In this document: positions 51,372 through 60,387 of the stretch, piece after piece | How positions within the stretch are numbered: position 1 is the stretch's first letter | Layout of the letters: each line of letters starts with the position of its first letter | DNA from: Roseococcus sp. | GTDB lineage: Bacteria; Pseudomonadota; Alphaproteobacteria; Acetobacterales; Acetobacteraceae | Assembly: GCA_026414745.1 (NCBI GenBank) | Contig: JAOAIK010000010.1 | Coordinates: 37,425 to 101,424, forward strand | DNA length: 64,000 nt | Reading direction: 5' to 3' | Notes under the pieces: generated by a model | What the model was told of the DNA's origin: nothing | Databases searched by the model: none | What the model saw: the letters and a program-made list of their open reading frames with translations, nothing else | Made by a program: the position numbers and the translations under genes

Positions 51372-54023
51372 TCAATACAGTCCGCCGAGGCCGCTGTCCA
51401 CGCGCGCCGCGGCGCCCGGATTGACCGGGCCCGCGCCCCACTCGCCCGGCGCCACGGCGCTGTTCTCCGTGCCCGGGCGGAAGGCCTCGAGGATGGTCTG
51501 GCCCGTGTCATGGGTGATGCGCACCAGCGCCACGCCGGGCGGGGCACGGAAGGGGACCGGCGGGCTGCCTTGCAGGGCGGCCGCCAGCACCTCACGGAAG
51601 ACCGGCGCGGCCAGGCGCCCGCCGGTCACCTCCACCCCCTGTTCCCCGGCCCGCTGGAGGGTGCGCGGCTCGTCATAGCCGATCCAGACGGCGATCACGA
51701 TGTCGGGCGTGAATCCGACGAACCAGGCGTCCATGAAGTCGTTGGTCGTGCCGGTCTTGCCGGCGACGGGGCGGTTCAGGCCCTCGCGCGCCCGCGTGCC
51801 CGTGCCGCGCTCCACCGCCCCCTGCAGGATGGAGGTCATCTGGTAGGCGGTGATGGGATCCACGATCTGCCGGCGGTGGTCGATCAGGCGCGGCGGCCCC
51901 GCCTCCGGCCCCGCATCGCAGCCCTGGCAGGAGCGGGCGGAGGCGCGCCAGATCACGCGGCCGCGCTGGTCCTGCACGCTGTCGATGAGCGTCGGCTCCA
52001 CGCGGCGGCCGCCATTGACGAAGGCGGCATAGGCGGCGGCCTGCCGCAGCACCGTGGTCTCGCCCGCGCCGAGGCTCATGGCGATGTAGCGCGGCATGTT
52101 GTCGATCACGCCGAAGCGCGCGGCCGTCTCGCTCACCCGGTCCATCCCCACCTGCTGGGCGATCCGCACCGTGGCGAGGTTGCGCGAGAGCTCCATGGCG
52201 CGGCGCATGGAGACATAGCCCATGGTCCGCCCGTCGCTGTTCTGCGGGCGCCAGACCTGGTTGCCGATCACCACCTCCACATCCGCGTCCAGGAAGCGCT
52301 GGTTGGGCGGGATGCCGGCCTCCAGCGCCGGCACATAGACGAAGGGCTTGAAGGAGGAGCCGGGCTGCCGCAGCGCCTGGGTGGCGCGGTTGAACCAGCT
52401 CCGCTCGAAGCTCCAGCCGCCGGACATGGCGAGCACCCGGCCCGTGTGCGGGTCGAGCGCGACCACCGCGCCCTCCACCTCCGGCATCTGGCGTAGCTGC
52501 ACCCGGTCCGCCCGCACCGCGGCGGCGGGCTGCGCGCGCGGCGGCGCGGCGGCTCCCGGCGCGGGCGGTGCGGGCGCGCCCGGCTCGATGAGCACCACAT
52601 CGCCGGGCTGCAGCACATCGGCCATGCGGCGCGGCGGGTTGCCCAGGCGCTGCGGCTGCTGCGGGTTCGCCCCGGGGATGAGGGGCCGCGCCCAGGCGAG
52701 ATCCTCGAGCAGCAGCGTGCCGGTGCGCGGCTCGGCCGGGGCGCGGGCATGGGCGCGCTCGAACCAGCCCACCCGCGCCTCGCGCTCGCGCAGCTCGAGC
52801 ACCACGGCGTGCCGCCACTCGGGCAGGGCGCCCGGCGGGCGGGGCGTGGCCTCCAGCGCCGGCAGCCATTCGGTCGGGCCGTGGGCGATGCGCGCGAGGG
52901 CACCGCGCCAGCCGCCGCGGCGCCGGTCAAACTCGAGCAGGGCGCGGCGCAGCGCCGCATCCGCCGCCGCCTGCAGCGCCGGGTCGAGCGAGGTGCGCAC
53001 CACGAGGCCGCCGCCCTGCGTCTGCTCCTGCCCGAAGCGGGCGAGCAGCTCGCGCCGCACCTCCTCGGTGAAATACTGGCCGACGGGCACCATCTCCGGC
53101 CGCCGGGTGGGGCGCGCGACGATCGGCTCGGCGCGGGCGGCGGCGGCCTCCTCGGCGGTGATCACCCGGTCCTCGAGCATGCGCTCGATCACCCAGTCTC
53201 GCCGGATGCGCGCGGCCTCGGGGAAGCGCAGCGGGTTGTAGTTGTTGGGCGCCTTGGGCAGGGCGGCGAGGAAGGCCATCTCCGAGAGCGTCAGCTCGTC
53301 GAGCGCCTTGTTGAAATAGGCCTGGGCGGCGGCGGCCACGCCATAGGCCTGGGCGCCGAGGAAGATCTCGTTGAGGTAGATCTCCAGGATGCGGGACTTC
53401 GGCAGGGCCCGTTCGATGCGCAGCGCCAGCAGCGCCTCGCGCGCCTTGCGCAGCACGGTCCGGTCGCTGCCCACCAGCATGTTCTTCGCCACCTGCTGGG
53501 TGATGGTGGAGGCGCCGATCAACCGCCGACCGGTGCCGTAGTTCTGGATGTTGGTCACCGCCGCGCGCAGGATGGCGGCGGGATCGAGGCCGGAGTGGCT
53601 CTCGAAGTTCTGGTCCTCGGCCGAAATGAAGGCCTGCTGCAGGCGACGCGGGATGGCCTCGATGGGCACGAAGACCCGCCGCTCATGCGCGAGTTCCGCC
53701 ATCAGCCGCGAATCGGCGGCGTAGATGCGGCTCATCTGCGGCGGCGAATAGTCCGCGAGCCAGCGATAATCCGGCAGGTCGGCAGCGAGTTGGCGATAGA
53801 GACCATAGCCCGCCACCCCGGCCACCAGCGCGCCCGCCGCGGCGAGCAGCATGAGGCTGCGCAGGAACCCGCCGAACAGCCGGAAGGGCCGCCGGGCTGC
53901 GCGCTGCGCTGGCCGTCGGGGCGTCGGCGTCTCGGCGGGGCGCGACTCCACGGCCATGCGCTGGAAGGGCGCGGGGCCCGGAGGCGGCCCCCCCGGCGGC
54001 GGGGGCGCTGGGGTCTCGGTCAT
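51372..54023 (-). CDS. mrcA: Penicillin-binding protein 1A (bifunctional peptidoglycan synthase)
   Basis: An 883-residue class A PBP. It has a Pro-rich cytoplasmic head, one membrane anchor (~50-77), a glycosyltransferase domain with catalytic Glu136 (SAEDQNFESHSG) and GASTITQQVAKNM, an OB-like linker domain that includes a Pro/Ala-rich insertion (~490-515), and a transpeptidase domain with nucleophile SSFK (QPGSSFKPFVY), SRN and KTGTTNDF. It polymerises and crosslinks peptidoglycan in the periplasm. It is upstream of prfB in one transcription unit and divergent from the peptide ABC operon. Confidence 0.95.
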   Translation of the reverse strand: MTETPAPPPPGGPPPGPAPFQRMAVESRPAETPTPRRPAQRAARRPFRLFGGFLRSLMLLAAAGALVAGVAGYGLYRQLAADLPDYRWLADYSPPQMSRIYAADSRLMAELAHERRVFVPIEAIPRRLQQAFISAEDQNFESHSGLDPAAILRAAVTNIQNYGTGRRLIGASTITQQVAKNMLVGSDRTVLRKAREALLALRIERALPKSRILEIYLNEIFLGAQAYGVAAAAQAYFNKALDELTLSEMAFLAALPKAPNNYNPLRFPEAARIRRDWVIERMLEDRVITAEEAAAARAEPIVARPTRRPEMVPVGQYFTEEVRRELLARFGQEQTQGGGLVVRTSLDPALQAAADAALRRALLEFDRRRGGWRGALARIAHGPTEWLPALEATPRPPGALPEWRHAVVLELREREARVGWFERAHARAPAEPRTGTLLLEDLAWARPLIPGANPQQPQRLGNPPRRMADVLQPGDVVLIEPGAPAPPAPGAAAPPRAQPAAAVRADRVQLRQMPEVEGAVVALDPHTGRVLAMSGGWSFERSWFNRATQALRQPGSSFKPFVYVPALEAGIPPNQRFLDADVEVVIGNQVWRPQNSDGRTMGYVSMRRAMELSRNLATVRIAQQVGMDRVSETAARFGVIDNMPRYIAMSLGAGETTVLRQAAAYAAFVNGGRRVEPTLIDSVQDQRGRVIWRASARSCQGCDAGPEAGPPRLIDHRRQIVDPITAYQMTSILQGAVERGTGTRAREGLNRPVAGKTGTTNDFMDAWFVGFTPDIVIAVWIGYDEPRTLQRAGEQGVEVTGGRLAAPVFREVLAAALQGSPPVPFRAPPGVALVRITHDTGQTILEAFRPGTENSAVAPGEWGAGPVNPGAAARVDSGLGGLY

Positions 54024-54195
54024 TCATGGTTTCATAGCACGGATCGCGCGGCGACAGCGCGGCCGTGGGCGCCGGCCGCCTCTGCGGGCAGCGGGGGGCT
54101 TCCGGCGCCGAGCCGTGCACGCGCCCTGCCTCCGCCTAGCTGGCGGCGCGGGCGTGCTGCTAGGCTCACCCGCTCGGGACGGCGGGAGGCGCGCG

Positions 54196-55773
54196 ATGGC
54201 GGCGATGTGGCGGGGCCTGGTGCTGGCCGGGCTGGTCGGAGCGGCCTGCGTCCTCGGCGCACCCGGCCGGGCGCAGACCCTCACCATGGCGGTCGGCGCG
54301 CCGGTCACCTCGCTCGACCCGCATTTCCATCAGCTCTCGCCCAACAACGCGGTGGCCGGGATGATCTTCGACCGGCTGATCAACACCGACGGGCAGTCGC
54401 GCATGGTGCCCGGCCTCGCGGAGAGCTGGACCCCCATCGCCCCCGATCTGTGGGAGTTCCGCCTGCGCCGGGGCGTGCGCTTCCACAACGGCAGCGCGTT
54501 CACCGCCGAGGACGTGGCCTTCACCTTCCAGCGCGTGCCCAACGTGCCCAACAGCCCGTCGAGCTTCGCGGCCTTCGTGCGCCCCATCCGCGGCGTCGAG
54601 ATCGTCGACAGCCACACGCTGCGCATCGCCACCCACGGGCCCTATCCGCTGCTCGCGCAGGACATGACCAACCTCTACATCCTCGACCGCGAGACCCACC
54701 AGAGCGCGACCACCGAGCAGTTCAACAGCGGCCCCGCCGCCGTGGGCACCGGCCCCTTCCGCATGAGCGCCCACCGCATGGGCGAGCGCATCGAGTTCGA
54801 GCGCAACGACGCCTATTTCGGCGAGCGCCCCGCCTTCCAGCGGGTGATCTACCGGATGATCACCAACGACAGCGCGCGCACCGCCGCCCTGCTGGCCGGC
54901 GACGTGGAGTTCATCGACCAGGTGCCGACCGCCGACCTGGCCCGGCTGCGCGCCGACCCGCGCCTTGCCATCAGCGAGACGGTGGGGCTGCGGCTGATCT
55001 TCCTCGGCCTCGACCATCTGCGCGCCGAGGCCTCGCCCTTCGTTGCCGACAACGAGGGTCGGCCCATCCCGCAGAACCCGCTGCGCGACCGGCGGGTGCG
55101 CCGTGCGCTCTCGCTCGCCATAGACCGCGAGGCCATCGCCGCACGGGTGATGGAGGGGGCCGCCACCCCCTCGGGCCAGTTCTTCCCGCCCGGCGTCTTC
55201 TCGCACATCCCCGATTTCCCGCCGCCGCGCCACGATCCGGCCGAGGCGCGCCGCCTGCTGGCCGAGGCCGGCTTCCCGCAGGGCTTCCGCCTCACCCTGC
55301 ACGGGCCCAATGACCGCTATCCCAACGACGCCCGGGTGATCCAGGCCATCGGCCAGATGTGGACGCGCGCGGGCGTGCGCACCGCCGTCGAGGCCCAGCC
55401 CTGGACCACCTTCGTCGCGCGCGCCGGCCGGGCGGAGTTCTCGGCCTTCCTCATCGGCTGGGGCTCCAACCCCGAGGGCTCGCACCCGCTGCGCAACCTC
55501 ATCGCCACCCAGGACCGCGAGCGCGGCTGGGGCGCCTCCAACCGCGGGCGCTACAGCAACCGCGAGATCGACGCCCGCCTCGAGGCGGCGCTGCGCGAAC
55601 TCGACGACGCGCGGCGCGAGCGGATGCTGATCGAGGCGCAGCGCATGGCCTTCGAGGATGTGGCGATCATCCCGCTCTACATCCAGACCAACATCTGGGC
55701 CATGCGCCGCCACCTGCGCCACGAGGCGCGGGTGGACGAGAGCACACGCGCGCAGGATGTCCGGCCGCGATGA
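54196..55773 (+). CDS. Peptide/oligopeptide ABC transporter substrate-binding protein
   Basis: A 525-residue periplasmic binding protein of the DppA/OppA class (SBP family 5). It has a signal peptide of about 26 residues (LAGLVGAACVLGAPGRAQ), then SLDPHFHQLSPNNAVAGMIF, RFHNGSAFTAEDVAFTFQRV, GTGPFRM and the C-terminal EDVAIIPLYIQTNIWA. The ligand class (peptides, or related amides) is inferred from family. It leads the operon and overlaps the first permease by ATGA. Confidence 0.92.
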   Translation: MAAMWRGLVLAGLVGAACVLGAPGRAQTLTMAVGAPVTSLDPHFHQLSPNNAVAGMIFDRLINTDGQSRMVPGLAESWTPIAPDLWEFRLRRGVRFHNGSAFTAEDVAFTFQRVPNVPNSPSSFAAFVRPIRGVEIVDSHTLRIATHGPYPLLAQDMTNLYILDRETHQSATTEQFNSGPAAVGTGPFRMSAHRMGERIEFERNDAYFGERPAFQRVIYRMITNDSARTAALLAGDVEFIDQVPTADLARLRADPRLAISETVGLRLIFLGLDHLRAEASPFVADNEGRPIPQNPLRDRRVRRALSLAIDREAIAARVMEGAATPSGQFFPPGVFSHIPDFPPPRHDPAEARRLLAEAGFPQGFRLTLHGPNDRYPNDARVIQAIGQMWTRAGVRTAVEAQPWTTFVARAGRAEFSAFLIGWGSNPEGSHPLRNLIATQDRERGWGASNRGRYSNREIDARLEAALRELDDARRERMLIEAQRMAFEDVAIIPLYIQTNIWAMRRHLRHEARVDESTRAQDVRPR

Positions 55774-56744
55774 GCGTCTATGTGCTGAGGCGGCTGCTGC
55801 AGTCGCTGCTGGTGCTCGTCGCCATGAGTGTCATCGTCTTCATCGGCGTCTATGCGGTGGGCGACCCGGTGGAGATCCTGATCTCGCCCGACGCCGACCA
55901 GCTCGAGCGCGAGCGCGCCATCCAGGCCCTCGGCCTCGACCGGCCCCTGTGGGAGCAGTATCTGGTCTTCGTGCAGCGGGCGCTGCAGGGCGATCTCGGG
56001 CGCAGCTTCGTGTTCAACGAGCCGGCGCTGCGCCTGATCCTGCAGAAGATGCCCGCGACGCTGGAGCTCGCCTTCGGCGCCATGGTCATCGCCATCCTGG
56101 TGGGGCTGCCGCTCGGCCTCTATGCGGGGCTGCGGCCGGAAAGCCCGGGGGCGCGGCTGATCATGGCGGGCAGCATCCTCGGCTTCTCGCTGCCCACCTT
56201 CTGGGTGGGGCTGATGCTGATCATGGTCTTCGCCGTGCAGCTCGGCTGGCTGCCCTCCACGGGCCGGGGCGAGACGGCGGCCCTGTTCGGGCTGCACTGG
56301 TCCTTCCTGACGGCGAACGGCCTGTCGCACCTGCTCATGCCGGCGATCAACCTCGCCCTGTTCAAGATCAGCCTCGTCATCCGGCTCACGCGCTCGGGCG
56401 TGCGCGAGACGATGCTGATGGACTACGTGAAGTTCGCGCGCGCCAAGGGGCTTTCGCCCGCGCGCGTCACCTTCGTGCACGTGTTCAAGAACATCCTGAT
56501 CCCGGTGGTGACGGTGGTGGGGCTCGAGCTCGGCTCGACCATCGCCTTCTCGGTGGTGACGGAGAGCGTCTTCGCCTGGCCCGGCATGGGCAAGCTGATC
56601 ATCGACAGCATCAACGCGCTCGACCGGCCGGTGATCGTGGCCTATCTCATGATCATCGTGCTGATGTTCATCGTCATCAACCTGGTGGTGGACATCCTCT
56701 ACTCCGTGCTGGATCCCCGCGTGCGGCTGGAGGGCAGCCGGTGA
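55770..56744 (+). CDS. Peptide ABC transporter permease (DppB/OppB type)
   Basis: A 324-residue permease with six helices. It starts MSVYVLRRLLQSLLVLVAMS, has the GLDRPLWEQYLVFVQRALQGDLGRSF periplasmic block, the EAA loop YVKFARAKGLSPARVTFVH and the C-terminal VTESVFAWPGMGKLIIDSI. ATGA overlap upstream and GTGA overlap downstream. Confidence 0.94.
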   Translation: MSVYVLRRLLQSLLVLVAMSVIVFIGVYAVGDPVEILISPDADQLERERAIQALGLDRPLWEQYLVFVQRALQGDLGRSFVFNEPALRLILQKMPATLELAFGAMVIAILVGLPLGLYAGLRPESPGARLIMAGSILGFSLPTFWVGLMLIMVFAVQLGWLPSTGRGETAALFGLHWSFLTANGLSHLLMPAINLALFKISLVIRLTRSGVRETMLMDYVKFARAKGLSPARVTFVHVFKNILIPVVTVVGLELGSTIAFSVVTESVFAWPGMGKLIIDSINALDRPVIVAYLMIIVLMFIVINLVVDILYSVLDPRVRLEGSR

Positions 56745-57649
56745 GCGAGGCGGCGCTGGAGCCGGCCGCCGCGCGGGAGGAGACGCCCTTCCGCCGCTTC
56801 GTCTCGGAGTTCATGGCGAGCAAGGTGGCGGTGGGCGGGCTGCTGGTCTTCGCCGCCGTCGCGCTGCTGGCGCTGTTCGCGCCCTGGATCGCGCCGCAGA
56901 ACCCCTATGACCTCGCGCAGCTCGACATCATGGACGGGCGGCTGCCGCCCGGGGCGGTGGGCGGTTCGGGAATCACCCACTGGCTCGGCACCGACGACCA
57001 GGGGCGGGACATGCTCTCCGGCATCATCTACGGGCTGCGGATCTCGCTCACCGTCGGCGTGGGTTCGGCGCTGATCGCCTGCCTTCTCGGCGCCTCGCTC
57101 GGGCTGCTCGCCGCCTATGCGGGAGGGCGGACCGACAGCGTGATCATGCGGCTGGTGGACCTCCAGCTCAGCTTCCCCACCATCCTGGCGGCGCTCATGA
57201 TCCTCGCCTTCCTCGGCAAGGGCATCCTCAACGTCGTGATCGCGCTGGTGGTGGTGGAATGGGCCTATTACGCGCGCACGGTGCGCGGCTCGGCGCTGGT
57301 GGAGCGGCGGCGCGAATACATCGAGGCGGCGCAGTGCCTGGCGCTGCCCACCTCGCGCATCCTGTTCCGCCACCTGCTGCCCAACTGCCTGCCGCCGCTG
57401 ATCGTGGTGGGCACCATCCAGATCGCGCGCGCCATCGCGCTGGAGGCGACGCTCTCCTTCCTCGGCCTCGGCGTGCCCATCACCGAGCCCTCGCTCGGCC
57501 TGCTCATCGCCAACGGCTACGAATACATGCTGAGCGGCAAATACTGGATCAGCTTCTATCCGGGCATCGCGCTGCTGGTCACCATCGTGAGCATCAACCT
57601 GATGGGCGACCATCTGCGCGACGTGCTCAATCCCAGGCTGAAGAAGTGA
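56741..57649 (+). CDS. Peptide ABC transporter permease (DppC/OppC type)
   Basis: A 302-residue permease. It has the N-terminal DppC region before the first helix, HWLGTDDQGRDMLSGIIYGLR, the EAA motif EYIEAAQCLALPTSRILFRHLLP and LEATLSFLGLGVPITEPSLG. The start is GTG 56741, overlapping the DppB stop. Confidence 0.94.
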   Translation: MSEAALEPAAAREETPFRRFVSEFMASKVAVGGLLVFAAVALLALFAPWIAPQNPYDLAQLDIMDGRLPPGAVGGSGITHWLGTDDQGRDMLSGIIYGLRISLTVGVGSALIACLLGASLGLLAAYAGGRTDSVIMRLVDLQLSFPTILAALMILAFLGKGILNVVIALVVVEWAYYARTVRGSALVERRREYIEAAQCLALPTSRILFRHLLPNCLPPLIVVGTIQIARAIALEATLSFLGLGVPITEPSLGLLIANGYEYMLSGKYWISFYPGIALLVTIVSINLMGDHLRDVLNPRLKK

Positions 57650-57662
57650 GGGCGCGGCGGCG

Positions 57663-58640
57663 ATGGAGGTGACCCTGGAGGTGCGCGACCTGCGCACCCA
57701 TTTCTTCACCCGCGCCGGGGTGGTGAAGGCGGTGGACGGCGTTTCCTTCACGGTGCGCCGCGGCGAGGTGCTCGGCCTCGTGGGCGAGTCCGGCTCGGGC
57801 AAATCGGTCACCGGCTTCTCCCTCATCGGCCTCGTGGACCCGCCGGGGCGCGTCGTCTCGGGGCGGATCCTCTTCCAGGGGCGCGACCTCGCCGCGCTGC
57901 CGGAGGCGGAGATGCGCCGCCTGCGCGGCAACCGCATCGCCATGATCTTCCAGGACCCGATGATGACGCTGAACCCGGTGCTCCGGGTGGACACGCAGAT
58001 GATCGAGACGGTGCTGGCGCACGAGAAGGTGAGCCGCGCCGAGGCCCGCGCCCGCGCGCGCGACGCGCTGGGCATGGTCGGCATCCCGAGCCCGGAGGAG
58101 CGGCTGCGCGCCTATCCGCACCAGTTCTCGGGCGGCATGCGCCAGCGCGTGGCCATCGCCATCGCCCTGCTGCACCGGCCCGACCTGATCATCGCCGACG
58201 AGCCCACCACCGCGCTGGACGTCACCATCCAGGGCCAGATCCTGGCCGAGGTGCAGAAGCTCGCCGCCACCACCGGCACGGCGCTGATCTGGATCACCCA
58301 TGACCTCTCCGTCGTCGCGGGCCTCGCCGACGCCATCGCGGTGATGTACGCGGGCCGCATCGTGGAGCAGGGGCCGGTGGGCGAGGTGCTGGACGCGCCG
58401 CTGCACCCCTACACGGCGGGGCTGATCGGCAGCGTGCCCTCGCGCAACCGGCGCGGCGCGCCGCTGCGGCAGATTCCGGGCATGACGCCCTCGCTGCTGC
58501 ACCTGCCCCCCGGCTGCGCCTTCCGCGCGCGCTGCGCGCGCGCCAGCGAGGCCTGCCTGGAGGCCCCCGCCCTGCGCCCGCTCGCCCCCGGCCGGGAGGT
58601 GCGCTGCGTCCATCCGCTGCTGGAGGAGGCGCAGGCGTGA
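57663..58640 (+). CDS. Peptide ABC transporter ATP-binding protein (DppD/OppD type)
   Basis: A 325-residue ATPase. Walker [10 protein letters not shown], signature [15 protein letters not shown], Walker [14 protein letters not shown], and the oligopeptide-transporter C-terminal extension with the Cys pattern around [15 protein letters not shown], which in homologues binds a [4Fe-4S] cluster. It ends in a GTGA overlap with the next ATPase. Confidence 0.94.
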   Translation: MEVTLEVRDLRTHFFTRAGVVKAVDGVSFTVRRGEVLGLVGESGSGKSVTGFSLIGLVDPPGRVVSGRILFQGRDLAALPEAEMRRLRGNRIAMIFQDPMMTLNPVLRVDTQMIETVLAHEKVSRAEARARARDALGMVGIPSPEERLRAYPHQFSGGMRQRVAIAIALLHRPDLIIADEPTTALDVTIQGQILAEVQKLAATTGTALIWITHDLSVVAGLADAIAVMYAGRIVEQGPVGEVLDAPLHPYTAGLIGSVPSRNRRGAPLRQIPGMTPSLLHLPPGCAFRARCARASEACLEAPALRPLAPGREVRCVHPLLEEAQA

Positions 58641-59632
58641 GCGCGCCGCCGCTCATCGCGCTCAGCGGCGTCTCGCGCCGCTTCGAGAAGCGGCTCGACC
58701 TCGCGGGGCGGCTCGCGCGCGCCCTCGGCGCGCCGCTGCGCGAGGAGACGGTGCGCGCGGTGGACGGCGTCTCGCTGGCGCTGCGCCAGGGGGAGGTGCT
58801 CGGCCTGGTGGGCGAGAGCGGCTGCGGCAAGTCCACGCTCGGGCGCATCGCGGCCGGCATCCTGCCGCCCTCCGAGGGCGAGGTGCTGTGGCGCGGCGAG
58901 CCCCTGTCCGGCCTCTCGGGCGCGCGGGCGCGCGAGGCCAAGCTGCGCGCGCAGATGATCTTCCAGGATCCCTACGCCTCGCTCAACCCGCGCATGAAGG
59001 CGCAGGACATCGTGGGCGAGGCGCCGCTGGTGCACGGCCTCGTCGCCCGCGCGGGGCTCGACGCCTATGTGGACGAGCAGCTGCGCCGCGCGGGGCTCGA
59101 TCCCGCCTTCAAGCGCCGCTACCCGCACCAGTTCTCGGGCGGGCAGCGCCAGCGCATCGGCATCGCGCGCGCGCTGGCGGTGCGGCCCGAGTTCCTGGTC
59201 TGCGACGAGGCGGTGGCCGCGCTCGACGTCTCCATCCAGGCGCAGATCCTGAACCTCTTCATGCGGCTGCGCGAGGAGCTCGACCTCACCTACCTGTTCA
59301 TCTCGCACGACCTCGGCGTGGTGGAGCATCTGAGCGACCGCGTGGCGATCATGTATCTCGGCCGCCTGGTGGAGCTGGCGCCGGCCGAGGAGGTGTTCGC
59401 GCGCGCCAACCATCCCTACACCGTCTCGCTGCTCGCCTCGGTGCCGCGCATCGAGGCGCGCAAGCGGGTCTTCCAGCCGGTGCGGGGGGAGATCCCCTCG
59501 CCGCTGGCGCCGCCGCCGGGCTGCCATTTCCACCCGCGCTGCCCGCACGCCCTGCCGCGCTGCCGCGAGGAGGCGCCCGCCCTGCGCGAGATCGCGCCCG
59601 GGCATCTCTCCGCCTGCCACCTGAACGGATGA
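58637..59632 (+). CDS. Peptide ABC transporter ATP-binding protein (DppF/OppF type)
   Basis: A 331-residue ATPase. Walker A GESGCGKST, signature FSGGQRQRIGIARAL, Walker B LVCDEAVAALDVS (the usual DEPVSALD with E-A at the Pro position), and the C-terminal GCHFHPRCPHALPRC Cys cluster. Start GTG 58637. Its stop overlaps the start of the following C39-like gene (ATGA). Confidence 0.93.
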   Translation: MSAPPLIALSGVSRRFEKRLDLAGRLARALGAPLREETVRAVDGVSLALRQGEVLGLVGESGCGKSTLGRIAAGILPPSEGEVLWRGEPLSGLSGARAREAKLRAQMIFQDPYASLNPRMKAQDIVGEAPLVHGLVARAGLDAYVDEQLRRAGLDPAFKRRYPHQFSGGQRQRIGIARALAVRPEFLVCDEAVAALDVSIQAQILNLFMRLREELDLTYLFISHDLGVVEHLSDRVAIMYLGRLVELAPAEEVFARANHPYTVSLLASVPRIEARKRVFQPVRGEIPSPLAPPPGCHFHPRCPHALPRCREEAPALREIAPGHLSACHLNG

Positions 59633-60222
59633 GCCTCGCCGAACCGCCGCCCTATGCCGCGCAGTGGGAGAGCGAGGCGCTGATCCCGGAGTTCCTCGCC
59701 GGGCGCGATGCGGCGAGCGACCCGCTCTGGGCGCGATCCGGCGCGGCGACGCCGGAGGAATACGCGCGCTGGGCGCCTCACCTCTGCGGCATGGCCTGCC
59801 TGCGCATGGCGATGGCGGCGCGCGGCGAGGATCTCTCCATCCATGCGCTGCGCCGCGCCGTGCAGGCGCTGGGCGGCTATGTGGAGGAACCCGACGGCGC
59901 GATCCGCGGGCTGATCTATTCGGGCGCGGTGGCGTGGCTGGAGGGGCGGGGCATTCCCGCGCGCATCCTGCTCGATGCGCCCCTGCCCGTGCTGGCGCCG
60001 GGGCAGCTCTACATCGCCTCGGTGCATGCGCGCATCCGCACGCCCGAAGAGCCGCCGCCCCGGCGTGGCGGGCATCTCGTTCTGGTGTTCGGCCGGGACG
60101 AGGCGGGGCGCCTGCGCTTCCACAACCCCTCCGGCCACTCGCCCGAGACGCGGCGCGACGCCCGTCTTCGCCCGGAGGCCTTCGCGCGCTACCATGCCGA
60201 TCGCGGCATCCTGATCGGCTGA
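59629..60222 (+). CDS. C39-like cysteine-peptidase-fold protein in the peptide transporter operon
   Basis: A 197-residue cytoplasmic protein (no signal or membrane segment). It shows a papain-like C39 arrangement: Cys53 and Cys57 in HLCGMACLRMAM, His149 in GGHLVLVFG and Asn166 in HNPSG, in the right order and spacing for a Cys-His-Asn triad. The usual oxyanion Gln about six residues before the Cys is not seen (Arg47 occupies it). It is translationally coupled to the ATPase gene by ATGA, so it is part of the importer operon. It may hydrolyse imported peptides, isopeptides or amides. This is inferred from fold and context. Confidence 0.65.
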   Translation: MSLAEPPPYAAQWESEALIPEFLAGRDAASDPLWARSGAATPEEYARWAPHLCGMACLRMAMAARGEDLSIHALRRAVQALGGYVEEPDGAIRGLIYSGAVAWLEGRGIPARILLDAPLPVLAPGQLYIASVHARIRTPEEPPPRRGGHLVLVFGRDEAGRLRFHNPSGHSPETRRDARLRPEAFARYHADRGILIG

Positions 60223-60238
60223 TGCGGAGGAGGCGTCC

Positions 60239-60379
60239 ATGCGGCGATGGGTTCCGGTCTTGGCGCTGCTGATGCTCGGCGCCTGCGCGCAGGGGGCGCG
60301 CACCGAGCCCGCGGCCGCCTCCGGGCCCAGCCTCTCCCTCGGCGGCAGCGTCAGCGGCATGATGATGCACGGCCGCTGA
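60239..60379 (+). CDS. Small lipoprotein
   Basis: A 46-residue protein with a lipoprotein signal: basic start (MRRW), hydrophobic VLALLMLGAC and lipobox ending in the acylated Cys at about 18, then a 28-residue mature chain ending VSGMMMHGR. GGAGGAGG precedes the ATG, a very strong ribosome site. Family unknown. Its stop lies in the loop of a perfect hairpin that runs into the next gene's start. Confidence 0.65.
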   Translation: MRRWVPVLALLMLGACAQGARTEPAAASGPSLSLGGSVSGMMMHGR

Positions 60380-60387
60380 GGCCGTGC
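60367..60387 (+). repeat. Inverted repeat over the lipoprotein stop and MFS start
   Basis: GCACGGCC and its exact complement enclose a 5-base loop (GCTGA) containing the lipoprotein stop codon. The GTG start of the MFS gene lies in the 3' arm. It could attenuate transcription or hide the MFS start until the upstream gene is translated. Confidence 0.5.
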
